From Phenylobacterium hankyongense (GTDB lineage: Bacteria > Pseudomonadota > Alphaproteobacteria > Caulobacterales > Caulobacteraceae): a stretch of DNA of 64,000 bases. The stretch is from assembly GCF_003254505.1 (NCBI RefSeq), contig NZ_QFYP01000001.1:3270001-3334000 (forward strand), given 5' to 3'. The notes beneath the pieces were generated by a model. The model was not told the DNA's origin. It saw only the letters and a program-made list of their open reading frames with translations, and did not search any database. Below are positions 9,601 to 17,593 of the stretch, piece after piece. The stretch's first letter is position 1. Each line of letters starts with the position of its first letter. Made by a program: the position numbers and the translations under genes.

Positions 9601-11820
9601 ATGTCGTTGCTGGTTGACCACATGCGGACCAGCGCCGGGGCTCAACGCCTCTGGCGCGCGATCCAGTCCCGCGTCGTGCTGGGTGTCGGCTACGGGGTGG
9701 CGGTCGTCCTCACGGGCGTCAGCATCCTGCTCGCCGCCTCGCCGCCGGCCAGCGGACCGGTCGGCCCCGCCAGCGAGATGATCCTCACCGTCCTGGGCCT
9801 CAACCTGGTGCTGATCCTGGCGCTGACCATGGTCGTGGCGCTGCGGTTCGTGGCCCTGATCAACGCCCGGTCGCGCGACGCCGGCGCGCGCCTGCACCTG
9901 CGATTCGTCACCCTGTTCGCGCTCGCCGCGGTGGCCCCGGCCGTGGTGGTGGCGCTGTTCATGGGCGTGCTGGTCAGTCAGGGCGTCGACCGCTGGCTGG
10001 GCCTGCGCGTGCAGACCGTGGTCGAGAACTCCGCCACCGTGTTCCGGTCCTACGTCGACGACCAGAAGCGCTACATCGGCGACCACGTCACCCTGATGGG
10101 CGCCGACCTCAACCGCGAGGCGCCCCACCTGCAGACCAGTCCGGTCAGCTTCAGCCACTACCTGGCGGTGCTGACCTCCTATCACGCCTTTCCGGCCGCC
10201 TATCTGGTGGACCGCCAGGGCCGGGTGCTGGCGCGGGCGGAGAGCACGGACGCGCCGCCCTACGTCATCCCGCCGGAGTCCAGCTTCAGGGCCGCCGACG
10301 AAGGCGACATCTCGGTGCGGCCGGTGGAGCAGGCCGACCTGATGCGGGCGGTCTATCGCCTCACCGGCTACGCCGACGCCTACCTCTACGTGATCAAGCC
10401 GGTGGAGAAGGGCATCCTCAACCACCTGCGCGAGGCCGAGGGCTCGCTGGTCTCCTATCGCGAGGCCGCGCAGAGCCGCGAACGCATCCAGACCATCTTC
10501 GCCCTGAGCTACGCCGAGACGGCGCTGCTGGTGCTGGTGGGGGCCGTATGGCTGGGGATGAGCGCCGCCAACGCCATCTCCGGGCCGGTCGGGCGGCTGG
10601 TGCAGGCGGCGGGCCGGGTGGCCGGTGGCGATCTCAGCGCCCGCGTCGACGCCGAGGACGACCCTGAAGAAATCGCCGTATTGTCTCGTGCTTTCAACAG
10701 CATGACGCACGATCTTCAGGCGCAGCAGGCGGCCCTGAAACGCGCCAGCGAGGAGGCGGAGAGCCGCCGCCAGTTCATCGAGACCGTGCTGGCGGAAGTC
10801 AGCGCCGGGGTCATCGGCCTGGACGCGCGCGGCAGGATCTCCGCGGCCAACCGCCAGGCGGCGCTGCTGTTGGCCTTGCCGGGCGACCATGGCCGCGGCC
10901 GCAAGCTCGCCGACCTCGCTCCGGAGTTCGCCGCCGTCCTGGAGGCCGCCGCCCGCGGGGCAGAGCCGGAGGACGAGGTGGATGTGGTCCGCGGTCGCGA
11001 GACGCGCCGCCTGCGGGTCCGCGCCAGCCACAGCGAAGGCGGGCTGGTGCTGACCTTCGACGACATCACCCGCCTGGTCACCGCCCAGCGCAACGCCGCG
11101 TGGCGCGACGTCGCGCGCCGCATCGCCCACGAGATCAAGAACCCGCTGACGCCGATCCAGCTGTCGGCCGAGCGGATCCGCAAGAAGTACCGCAAGGACA
11201 TCGCCGAATCGGAGCTGGAGACCTTCGACCGCTGCACCGACACCATCGTGCGCCAGGTGGGCGACATCGGCCGGATGGTCGACGAATTCTCCGCCTTCGC
11301 CCGGATGCCGGCTCCGAAGTTCGCCGAGCAGGACGCCGCCGAACTGCTTCGCGCGGCGGTGTTCGCCCAGCGGGTCGCCAGTCCCGAGCTGGAGATCGAG
11401 CTGGAGGAACCGGCCCAGGTCACCTTGTTGGCCGACGGCCGCATGCTGGCCCAGGCCCTGACCAACGTGCTGAAGAACGCCGCCGAGGCGGTGGACGCCC
11501 ATCGCGCCGCCTCGCCAAAGCTGCAGGGCCGGATCCGGGCGCGCCTCGTCGCCGACGACGGCGGGGTGGCGTTCGAGGTCGAGGACAACGGCGTCGGCCT
11601 GCCCGACAAGGACCGCGACCGGCTGACCGAGCCCTATGTGACGACGCGGGAAAAGGGCACCGGCCTCGGCCTCGCGATCGTGAAGCGAATTCTGGAAGAC
11701 CACGGCGGTGAGCTCGAGCTCACCGACGCCAGGACCGGCGGCGGGGCGCTCGCCATCCTGTGGCTGCCCGCCAGCGCGCGCGTGCGCCGCGAAACCGCAC
11801 CTCAATCCGTGACCGCGTGA
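9601..11820 (+). CDS. ntrY: Membrane sensor histidine kinase NtrY
   Basis: 739-residue inner-membrane kinase partnered with NtrX. It has three N-terminal membrane segments (around residues 25-45, 57-80 and 102-125), an extracytoplasmic loop, a fourth hydrophobic segment near 305-320 (ETALLVLVGAVWLGMSAANA) and a HAMP domain (VGRLVQAAGRVAGGDLSARV). A PAS domain follows, then H510 in [20 protein letters not shown]. The kinase domain shows NVLKNAAEAV, EDNGVGLP and GTGLGLAIV. This layout is diagnostic of NtrY. It begins 97 nt after ntrC and is followed by ntrX 8 nt after its stop. Known roles include nitrogen and redox/microaerobic sensing; the signal is not evident from sequence. Confidence 0.93.
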   Translation: MSLLVDHMRTSAGAQRLWRAIQSRVVLGVGYGVAVVLTGVSILLAASPPASGPVGPASEMILTVLGLNLVLILALTMVVALRFVALINARSRDAGARLHLRFVTLFALAAVAPAVVVALFMGVLVSQGVDRWLGLRVQTVVENSATVFRSYVDDQKRYIGDHVTLMGADLNREAPHLQTSPVSFSHYLAVLTSYHAFPAAYLVDRQGRVLARAESTDAPPYVIPPESSFRAADEGDISVRPVEQADLMRAVYRLTGYADAYLYVIKPVEKGILNHLREAEGSLVSYREAAQSRERIQTIFALSYAETALLVLVGAVWLGMSAANAISGPVGRLVQAAGRVAGGDLSARVDAEDDPEEIAVLSRAFNSMTHDLQAQQAALKRASEEAESRRQFIETVLAEVSAGVIGLDARGRISAANRQAALLLALPGDHGRGRKLADLAPEFAAVLEAAARGAEPEDEVDVVRGRETRRLRVRASHSEGGLVLTFDDITRLVTAQRNAAWRDVARRIAHEIKNPLTPIQLSAERIRKKYRKDIAESELETFDRCTDTIVRQVGDIGRMVDEFSAFARMPAPKFAEQDAAELLRAAVFAQRVASPELEIELEEPAQVTLLADGRMLAQALTNVLKNAAEAVDAHRAASPKLQGRIRARLVADDGGVAFEVEDNGVGLPDKDRDRLTEPYVTTREKGTGLGLAIVKRILEDHGGELELTDARTGGGALAILWLPASARVRRETAPQSVTA

Positions 11821-11828
11821 AGGACTAG

Positions 11829-13223
11829 ATGATGGCGTCAGACGTTCTGGTGGTCGACGACGAGGCGGACATCCGCGACCTCGTGGCGGGCATCCTCTCC
11901 GATGAGGGTTATGCAGTCCGCACCGCCACGGACTCCGAATCCGCCCTGGCGGAGGTGCGGGCCCGCAAGCCCGCGCTGCTGATCCTCGACATCTGGATGC
12001 AGGGCGGCGGCATGGACGGGCTGGAGCTGCTCGACCTGGTCAAGCGCCTGGACGGCGACCTGCCGGTGATCATGATCTCCGGCCACGGCAACATCGAAAC
12101 CGCGGTCAGCGCCATCAAGCGCGGCGCCTACGAGTTCCTGGAGAAGCCGTTCAAGTCCGACCGGCTGCTGCTGGTGGTCGAGCGCGCCCTGGAGGCGGCC
12201 AACCTCAAGCGGGAGAACCGCCGCCTGCGCGCCCAGGCGATGACGCCCGAGGGCCTGATCGGCCGCTCGATGGCCGCCCAGCAGCTACGCCAGATGATCG
12301 CCAAGCTGGCGGGCGCCAACAGCCGGGTGCTGATCTCCGGCCCCGCGGGCTCGGGCAAGGAGACGGTGGCCCGCCTGATCCACGCCGGCTCCAACCGCGC
12401 CCGGGCCGAATTCGTGGCGATCAGCGCCGCCGGCATGACCCCGGAGCGGATGGACATCGAGCTGTTCGGCGAGGAAGGCGAGGGGGGCCGGACGGCCAAG
12501 ATCGGGGTGTTCGAACGCGCCCACGCCGGCACGCTCTACCTCGACGAAGTGGCCGACATGCCGCGCGAGACTCAGGGGCGGATCCTGCGCGTGCTGGTGG
12601 ACCAGCGGTTCCGCCGCGTCGGCGGGGACTCCGACGTCCAGGTGGACGTGCGCGTGGTCTCCTCCACCTCCCGCGACCTGCGCGAGGAGATCGCCGCGGG
12701 CCGCTTCCGCGAGGACCTGTTCCACCGGCTGAACGTCGTGCCGGTGAACGTGCCCGGCCTGTCGGAGCGGCGCGAGGACATCCCCGAGCTGCTCGAATAT
12801 TTCATCGACCGCATCTGCGGCGCCACCGGCATGCCGCGGCGCAAGCTCGCCGACGACGCGCTGGCCACCCTGCAGGTCCGCGCCTGGCCGGGGAACCTGC
12901 GCCAGCTGCGCAATAACGTGGAGCGGATGCTGATCCTGGCCTCCGGCGCGCCGGCGGAGCCGATCACCGCCGACATGCTGCCCGCCGAGGCCACCGTGAA
13001 CGACCAGGCGGCCAGCCTGGGGGCCGAGCGGATCATTGCGCTACCGCTGCGCGAGGCGCGCGAGGTGTTCGAGCGGGAATACCTCAACGCCCAGATGCTG
13101 CGCTTCTCCGGCAACATCTCCCGCACCGCCGCCTTCATCGGCATGGAGCGCTCGGCGCTTCACCGCAAGCTGAAGTCGCTGGGCCTGTCCGGAGGCCGGC
13201 CGCTCGAAGAAGAGGTCGGCTGA
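11829..13223 (+). CDS. ntrX: Response regulator NtrX
   Basis: 464 residues with a receiver (D54, K106), an AAA+ domain (Walker A GPAGSGKE at 171-178, Walker B GTLYLDEVADM) and a C-terminal Fis-type HTH (NISRTAAFIGMERSALHRKL). The GAFTGA motif is absent: ELFGEEGEGG runs into KIGVFERAHAGTLYLDE. This is characteristic of alphaproteobacterial NtrX, which controls nitrogen, respiratory and envelope genes and acts at sigma-70 promoters in several species. ATG ATG at 11829/11832 leaves two possible starts. The stop overlaps the next gene (TGATG), so the aminotransferase is part of the operon. Confidence 0.93.
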   Translation: MMASDVLVVDDEADIRDLVAGILSDEGYAVRTATDSESALAEVRARKPALLILDIWMQGGGMDGLELLDLVKRLDGDLPVIMISGHGNIETAVSAIKRGAYEFLEKPFKSDRLLLVVERALEAANLKRENRRLRAQAMTPEGLIGRSMAAQQLRQMIAKLAGANSRVLISGPAGSGKETVARLIHAGSNRARAEFVAISAAGMTPERMDIELFGEEGEGGRTAKIGVFERAHAGTLYLDEVADMPRETQGRILRVLVDQRFRRVGGDSDVQVDVRVVSSTSRDLREEIAAGRFREDLFHRLNVVPVNVPGLSERREDIPELLEYFIDRICGATGMPRRKLADDALATLQVRAWPGNLRQLRNNVERMLILASGAPAEPITADMLPAEATVNDQAASLGAERIIALPLREAREVFEREYLNAQMLRFSGNISRTAAFIGMERSALHRKLKSLGLSGGRPLEEEVG

Positions 13224-14086
13224 TGGGCCGGATCGCCTACGTCAACGGCCGCTTCCTGCCGCAGCGCGAAGCCACGGTCCACATCGAGGATCGCGGCTAC
13301 CAGTTGGCCGACGCCGTCTACGAGGTCTGGGCGCTGTTCGACGGCAAGCTGACGGACGCGGAGGGCCATTTCACGCGGCTGGAGCGCAGCCTCTCCGAAC
13401 TGCGCATCCCCATGCCGATGAGTCGGCGGGCGCTGACGCTGGTGCTGCGCGAGGCGGTGCGCCGCAACCGCATCCGTGACGGCCTGGTCTACCTGCAGGT
13501 CAGCCGCGGCGTCGCCCCGCGCGACCATGCCTTCCCGACCCAGCCTGTCGCGCCCGCCATGGTCATCACCGTCAGCGCCGTCGACCGGGTGGCCGCCGAG
13601 ATCCGCGCCGCCAAGGGCATCGGCGTGATCACCACCCCGGAGAACCGCTGGGGGCGCTGCGACATCAAGACCGTGGGCCTGCTACCCAATGCGCTCGCCA
13701 AGCAGAAAGCCCGCGAGGCGGGGGCCACGGAAGCCTGGTTCGTGGACGAGCTGGGCTTCGTCACCGAAGGGGCTTCCTCAAACGCCTGGATCGTCGATGG
13801 GGAAGGGCGCCTGCGGACCCGCGACGCCAACGCCAACATCCTGCGCGGCATCACCCGCCACACCCTGCTGGACGTGATCGCCCAGGCCGGGCTGGAGGTG
13901 GACGAGCGGCCATTCACGCCCGACGAAGCTGTCGCCGCCCAGGAGGCGTTCATAACCGGGGCCGGGACACTTGTTCTGCCGGTAATCGCCGTCGATGGCC
14001 GTCCGGTGGGCAAAGGCGCGCCGGGACCGGTGGCGGCGAGGCTGCGTCGTCTCTATATCGAGCGGGCGAGAGCGACAGCGATCTAG
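13223..14086 (+). CDS. dat: PLP class IV aminotransferase, D-amino-acid transaminase type
   Basis: 287-residue fold-type IV PLP enzyme. The N-terminus IAYVNGRFLPQREATVHIED followed by RGYQLADAVYEV is typical of D-alanine aminotransferases. The Schiff-base lysine is in CDIKTVGLLPNALAKQKA. The phosphate-binding and specificity segments are FVTEGASSNAWIV, NILRGITRHTLL and AFITGAGTLVLPV. It would interconvert D-amino acids and 2-oxo acids, for example supplying D-Glu or D-Ala. Branched-chain aminotransferase or aminodeoxychorismate lyase are less likely, because the lysine region and the N-terminal ED-RG motif favour the D-amino-acid group. It overlaps ntrX by 1 nt, and the same order is common in related genomes. 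Confidence 0.85.
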   Translation: MGRIAYVNGRFLPQREATVHIEDRGYQLADAVYEVWALFDGKLTDAEGHFTRLERSLSELRIPMPMSRRALTLVLREAVRRNRIRDGLVYLQVSRGVAPRDHAFPTQPVAPAMVITVSAVDRVAAEIRAAKGIGVITTPENRWGRCDIKTVGLLPNALAKQKAREAGATEAWFVDELGFVTEGASSNAWIVDGEGRLRTRDANANILRGITRHTLLDVIAQAGLEVDERPFTPDEAVAAQEAFITGAGTLVLPVIAVDGRPVGKGAPGPVAARLRRLYIERARATAI

Positions 14087-14100
14087 GTCGCGACCTGTGA

Positions 14101-14128
14101 TTGCGTCCGTCACAATTCCCGTTCTAGC
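14101..14128 (+). promoter_or_regulatory. Possible housekeeping promoter for hfq
   Basis: TTGCGT at 14101-14106 and TCTAGC at 14123-14128 are separated by 16 nt, in the short spacer between the aminotransferase stop and the hfq start. The match to sigma-70-type hexamers is partial, so this is only a candidate. Confidence 0.3.
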
Positions 14129-14187
14129 GTGACTTTGCGTGTGTGGGTGGCGCTTGGCCGCCCAATCATAACAAGAGGCGAAAAGCC

Positions 14188-14433
14188 GTGAGCGATAAGA
14201 AACAGAACCTTCAGGACACCTTCCTCAACAGCGTGCGGAAATCGAAGACGCCGCTCACCATCTTCCTGGTCAACGGCGTGAAGCTGCAGGGCGTCGTGAG
14301 CTGGTTCGATAACTTCTGCGTTCTGCTCCGCAGGGACGGGCAATCGCAGCTCGTCTACAAGCACGCCATTTCCACCATCATGCCGGCTCAGCCTGTGCAG
14401 CTGTATGAGCCCGGCGAAGACGAGCCCGATTGA
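14188..14433 (+). CDS. hfq: RNA chaperone Hfq
   Basis: 81-residue Sm-like protein that forms a hexamer and mediates sRNA-mRNA pairing. Sm1 is [20 protein letters not shown] and Sm2 contains [11 protein letters not shown], with the distal and proximal RNA-binding residues conserved ([17 protein letters not shown] at the N-terminus). The short acidic tail (EPGEDEPD) is typical of Caulobacterales. The start is GTG 14188: it is preceded by AAGAGGCG and gives [10 protein letters not shown], matching other Hfq N-termini, whereas the longer open frame adds an unrelated leader. The hflX start codon overlaps the stop, the usual hfq-hflX arrangement. Confidence 0.96.
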   Translation: MSDKKQNLQDTFLNSVRKSKTPLTIFLVNGVKLQGVVSWFDNFCVLLRRDGQSQLVYKHAISTIMPAQPVQLYEPGEDEPD

Positions 14434-15749
14434 CCTCATCCAAATCGATTGACCGTGAGGCGCCCGTCCAGGGCGCCGTCGTCATCCACCCCGATCGTGA
14501 AGGCCGCGGCGTTTCGCGGGACGCAGACGCGCGTCTCGAGGAAGCCGTGGGCCTGGCGCGCGCCCTCGACCTCGAGGTCCGCGAGACCCTGATCGCTTCG
14601 CTCCGCCGGCTGACCCCCGCCACCCTGTTCGGCAAGGGGAAGGTCGAGGAGATCGGCCTCACCATCCAGGCGGTCGAAGCCGACGTGGCCATCGTCGACG
14701 ATGCGCTGACGCCGGTGCAGCAGCGCAACCTCGAGAAGGCCTGGCAGGTGAAGGTCATCGACCGCACCGGCCTGATCCTGGAGATCTTCGCCCGCCGCGC
14801 GCGGACCCGCGAAGGCCGCCTGCAGGTGGAGCTTGCCCGGCTTTCCTACGAGCGCTCGCGCCTGGTGCGGACCTGGACCCACCTGGAACGCCAGCGCGGC
14901 GGCTTCGGGGTGATGGGCGGTCCCGGCGAAACCCAGATCGAGACGGACCGCCGGCTGCTGGCCGAGAAGATCGGCAAGCTGAAGCGCGAACTGACGGAGG
15001 TCCGCCGAACGCGCACCCTGCAGCGCTCGGCGCGCGGCCGGGTGCCGTACCCGACCGTGGCGCTGGTGGGCTACACCAACGCCGGCAAGTCGACGCTGTT
15101 CAACCGGCTGACGCAGTCGGAGGTGGTCGCCGAGGACATGCTGTTCGCCACCCTCGACCCGACGCTGCGGATGCTGAAGCTGCCCGACGGGCGGCCGGCC
15201 ATCCTCTCCGACACCGTGGGCTTCATCTCCGACCTGCCGCACGAACTGGTGGAGGCCTTCCGCGCCACCCTCGAGGAGGTCAAGGAGGCCGACGTGGTGC
15301 TGCACGTCCGCGACATCGCCAGCCCCGAAAGCCAGGCGCAGGCGCAGGACGTCCGCACCGTGCTGGAGCGGCTGGGCGTCGACATGGACGAGCGCAGCAT
15401 CCTGGAGGTCTGGAACAAGGTCGACCTGCTGCCGGAGGACGCGCGCGCCGCGGTCGCCGGCGACGCCCGCCGGGCCCATCCGCCGGCGGTGCTGGTCTCG
15501 GCGGTGACGGGGGAGGGCTGTCCGCAGCTGCTGTCGACCGTCGCGGGCCTGGTGGACGAGGCGCCGCCGGTGGACGTCTATGCGCCGGCCGGCGAGGGCG
15601 CGGCGATCGCCTGGCTCTACCGCCACGGCCGCGTCATCGAGCGCAACGAGGGCAAGGACGGCTCGGTCCGCTTGGCGGTCAGTCTCTCGGCCCAGGCGCT
15701 CGGCCAGTTCGAGCAGCTGTTCCCGTCGAGCGAGATCCGGCCGCACTAG
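14430..15749 (+). CDS. hflX: Ribosome-associated GTPase HflX
   Basis: 439 residues: an N-terminal HflX domain with the glycine-rich [16 protein letters not shown] and a helical [15 protein letters not shown] segment, then an Era-like G domain with G1 [13 protein letters not shown]3 [11 protein letters not shown] and G4 NKVD. HflX binds the 50S E-site region and rescues or splits stalled ribosomes, particularly under heat stress. The proposed start TTG 14430 overlaps the hfq stop, which implies translational coupling. The exact start is uncertain, as the first ~25 residues are not conserved in the family. Confidence 0.93.
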   Translation: MTSSKSIDREAPVQGAVVIHPDREGRGVSRDADARLEEAVGLARALDLEVRETLIASLRRLTPATLFGKGKVEEIGLTIQAVEADVAIVDDALTPVQQRNLEKAWQVKVIDRTGLILEIFARRARTREGRLQVELARLSYERSRLVRTWTHLERQRGGFGVMGGPGETQIETDRRLLAEKIGKLKRELTEVRRTRTLQRSARGRVPYPTVALVGYTNAGKSTLFNRLTQSEVVAEDMLFATLDPTLRMLKLPDGRPAILSDTVGFISDLPHELVEAFRATLEEVKEADVVLHVRDIASPESQAQAQDVRTVLERLGVDMDERSILEVWNKVDLLPEDARAAVAGDARRAHPPAVLVSAVTGEGCPQLLSTVAGLVDEAPPVDVYAPAGEGAAIAWLYRHGRVIERNEGKDGSVRLAVSLSAQALGQFEQLFPSSEIRPH

Positions 15750-15755
15750 CCGCCG

Positions 15756-16073
15756 ATGATGGACGATCGCGATCCCATCGGCCGCTATGAGGACCTCGCG
15801 GAGGCCTTCGCGGAGGATCCGACGGTCACCCGACCGGAGCGGCGCGGCTTCGCCCAGGGCGCGCTGACGCGGAACGGCAAGCTGTTCGCCACCCTGCGGG
15901 GCGAGACGCTGCTGTTGAAGCTGCCGGCCGCGCGGGTGGCGGAGCTGATCGCCGCCGGCGTCGGCTCGCCGTTCGACGCCAACAAGGGGCGGCCGATGAA
16001 GGAATGGGTGACGGTCGGCGCCGAGGCCGGCTGGCTGGCCCTGGCGCGGGAAGCCGCCGCCTTCGTGGGCTGA
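15756..16073 (+). CDS. TfoX/MmcQ-like small protein
   Basis: A 105-residue soluble protein starting ATGATG, 6 nt after hflX. The core includes FAQGALTRNGKLFATLRGET and LLLKLPAARVAELIAAGVG, and the end is rich in Gly/Trp (GRPMKEWVTV). This pattern resembles the N-terminal domain of TfoX/Sxy proteins (a short beta-sheet with KLFA and LLLKL strands), but the full TfoX architecture is absent. No catalytic motif is visible, so the function is unknown. It is probably co-transcribed with hflX and converges on mazG. Confidence 0.6.
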   Translation: MMDDRDPIGRYEDLAEAFAEDPTVTRPERRGFAQGALTRNGKLFATLRGETLLLKLPAARVAELIAAGVGSPFDANKGRPMKEWVTVGAEAGWLALAREAAAFVG

Positions 16074-16075
16074 AG

Positions 16076-16888
16076 CTAGGCCTTCTCGGCCACCTTCGCC
16101 TCGTCCCAGAGCGCGTCCATCTCGGCGAGGTCGGACTGGTCCGGGGTCTTGCCCCGCGCGGCGAGGCGTTCCTCGATATAGCGGAAGCGGCGGCCGAACT
16201 TGGCGTTGGTGAAGCGCAGGGCGTCCTCCGGATCGACGTCCAGGGTGCGCGCCAGGTTGGCCACCACGAACAGCACGTCGCCCATCTCCTGGCGCGCCTT
16301 CTCCAGGTCGCCGGCGGCGATCTCGGCCTCCAGTTCCTCGACCTCCTCGTGCAGCTTCTCCAAGACCTCCTTGGCGGAGGGCCAGACGAAGCCGACGCCG
16401 GCGGCGCGCTTCGACAGCTTCACGGCGCGGGTGAGGGCGGGCAGGCCCACCGGCACGTCGTCGAGCAGGCTCTGGTTGCGGCCCTTGCTCTCGCGTTCGG
16501 CGGCCTTCAGCGCCTCCCAGCCGTCCTTCTGGTCGGCCAGGGAGGCGTAGGACTCCTGGGCGAACACATGCGGGTGGCGGCGGATCATCTTGTCGTTGAT
16601 GGCGCGGGCCACGTCCTCGAAGGCGAAGGCGCCTTGCTCCTCGGCCATGCGGCTGTGGAACACCACCTGCAGCAGCAGGTCGCCGAGTTCCTCCTTCAGG
16701 TCGGAAAGGTCGCCGCGCTCGATGGCGTCGGCCACCTCATAGGCTTCCTCGACGGTGTAGGGGGCGATGGTGGCGAAGGTCTGCTCGACGTCCCAGGGGC
16801 AGCCGCTCTCGGGATCGCGCAGGCGCGCCATGATGGCGAGCAGCCGGTCGATCGGCCGCAGGTCGGAGGGCGGAGCAGAAGAGGTCAT
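16076..16888 (-). CDS. mazG: Nucleoside triphosphate pyrophosphohydrolase MazG
   Basis: 270 residues with two tandem MazG domains, the full-length housekeeping form that removes non-canonical or excess NTPs. The first metal-binding helix pair is EEAYEVADAIERGDLSDLKE followed by EELGDLLLQVVFHS. The second is EEVEELEAEIAAGDLEKARQ followed by EMGDVLFVVAN. The preceding SGCPWDVEQTF segment is diagnostic (CPWD). A start at ATG 16888 is supported by homology. It is the second gene leftward after the secreted protein at 16971-17459, with paired hairpins in the spacer. Confidence 0.94.
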   Translation of the reverse strand: MTSSAPPSDLRPIDRLLAIMARLRDPESGCPWDVEQTFATIAPYTVEEAYEVADAIERGDLSDLKEELGDLLLQVVFHSRMAEEQGAFAFEDVARAINDKMIRRHPHVFAQESYASLADQKDGWEALKAAERESKGRNQSLLDDVPVGLPALTRAVKLSKRAAGVGFVWPSAKEVLEKLHEEVEELEAEIAAGDLEKARQEMGDVLFVVANLARTLDVDPEDALRFTNAKFGRRFRYIEERLAARGKTPDQSDLAEMDALWDEAKVAEKA

Positions 16889-16915
16889 CGATGTCCCTGG
16901 ACGCAGATAGCCGAA

Positions 16916-16962
16916 CGGCGCGCGGCGATGAGACCGCGCGCCGCTGACGGACGCAAGTCCGT
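16916..16962 (-). terminator. Tandem hairpins between the secreted-protein gene and mazG
   Basis: Two inverted repeats fill the 82-nt spacer. A 10-bp perfect stem pairs 16916-16925 (CGGCGCGCGG) with 16934-16943, and a 6-bp stem pairs 16947-16952 (ACGGAC) with 16957-16962. Transcription is leftward, so the small stem forms first. No U-tract follows, so this may be a factor-dependent terminator, a 3'-end stabiliser or an attenuation-like element for mazG. Confidence 0.45.
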
Positions 16963-16970
16963 GGGCGGGC

Positions 16971-17459
16971 TTAGCGGCTGGCCAGCGCCCGGCCGCGGCT
17001 CAGCTGGCCGGCGAAGCGGTCGAAAGTCCAGGTCGCGTCCGACCAGGTCCAGTTGGCCCGCGCGAAGCGGATGTCGGTCTCGTACCACTTGTAGGCCAGG
17101 GGGGTGACCGTGCCGTCCGGCGCGATGGCGCGGCCGGCGATCTCGGCGCCGCCGATGCCGAAGCTGTCGTACGACAGACCCGGCGTGTCGCCGAGCTGCT
17201 TGAAGGTCGGCCGGTTGGGCTGGGCGTCGACGAGGGTCAGCTCGACCCGGGCGCCGTCGTAGGCGCCGGTCTTGGTCAGCTCGCGCAGCACGTCCTTGCG
17301 AAGTTCGTCGGCCAGGTTGGCGACTTCCTTCACGCCGTAGGTCTTGTGGGCCTTGGCCTGCATTTTCGGCGAAAGATCGACGGTGACCGAGGCCGGCGCC
17401 GCGAGGGCGGCCGAGCTGCTCATCAACAGCGCTGCGGCGGCGAGAGCGAAGGTGCGCAT
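16971..17459 (-). CDS. Secreted protein of unknown function
   Basis: 162 residues with a clear Sec signal peptide (MRTFALAAAALLMSSSAALA, cleavage before APAS). The mature part has a helical segment (VKEVANLADELRKDVLREL), then beta-rich sequence containing LTLVDAQPNRPTFKQL, FGIGGAEIAGRA and TPLAYKWYETDI. The alternating pattern and single-domain size suggest a small periplasmic beta-sandwich, but I do not recognise the family. ATG 17459 is preceded by AGGGGA. It lies 135 nt from the divergent metallophosphatase gene. Confidence 0.7.
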   Translation of the reverse strand: MRTFALAAAALLMSSSAALAAPASVTVDLSPKMQAKAHKTYGVKEVANLADELRKDVLRELTKTGAYDGARVELTLVDAQPNRPTFKQLGDTPGLSYDSFGIGGAEIAGRAIAPDGTVTPLAYKWYETDIRFARANWTWSDATWTFDRFAGQLSRGRALASR

Positions 17460-17593
17460 GGGATTCCCCTGTGGGTACAGTAAGAACTTAATAGATGGGC
17501 GCCGAAGCGTCACGTCACAAGGTCGAGATGGGGGTCCGTTATATAAATGTCACCTGGGAGCCGCATATCGGTCTTCCAGATTCAGGGGGTTGC

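Noticed and set aside
14143-14187. Extended N-terminus of Hfq
   Set aside because: The extra 15 residues do not occur in Hfq; GTG 14188 has the Shine-Dalgarno and the conserved N-terminus.
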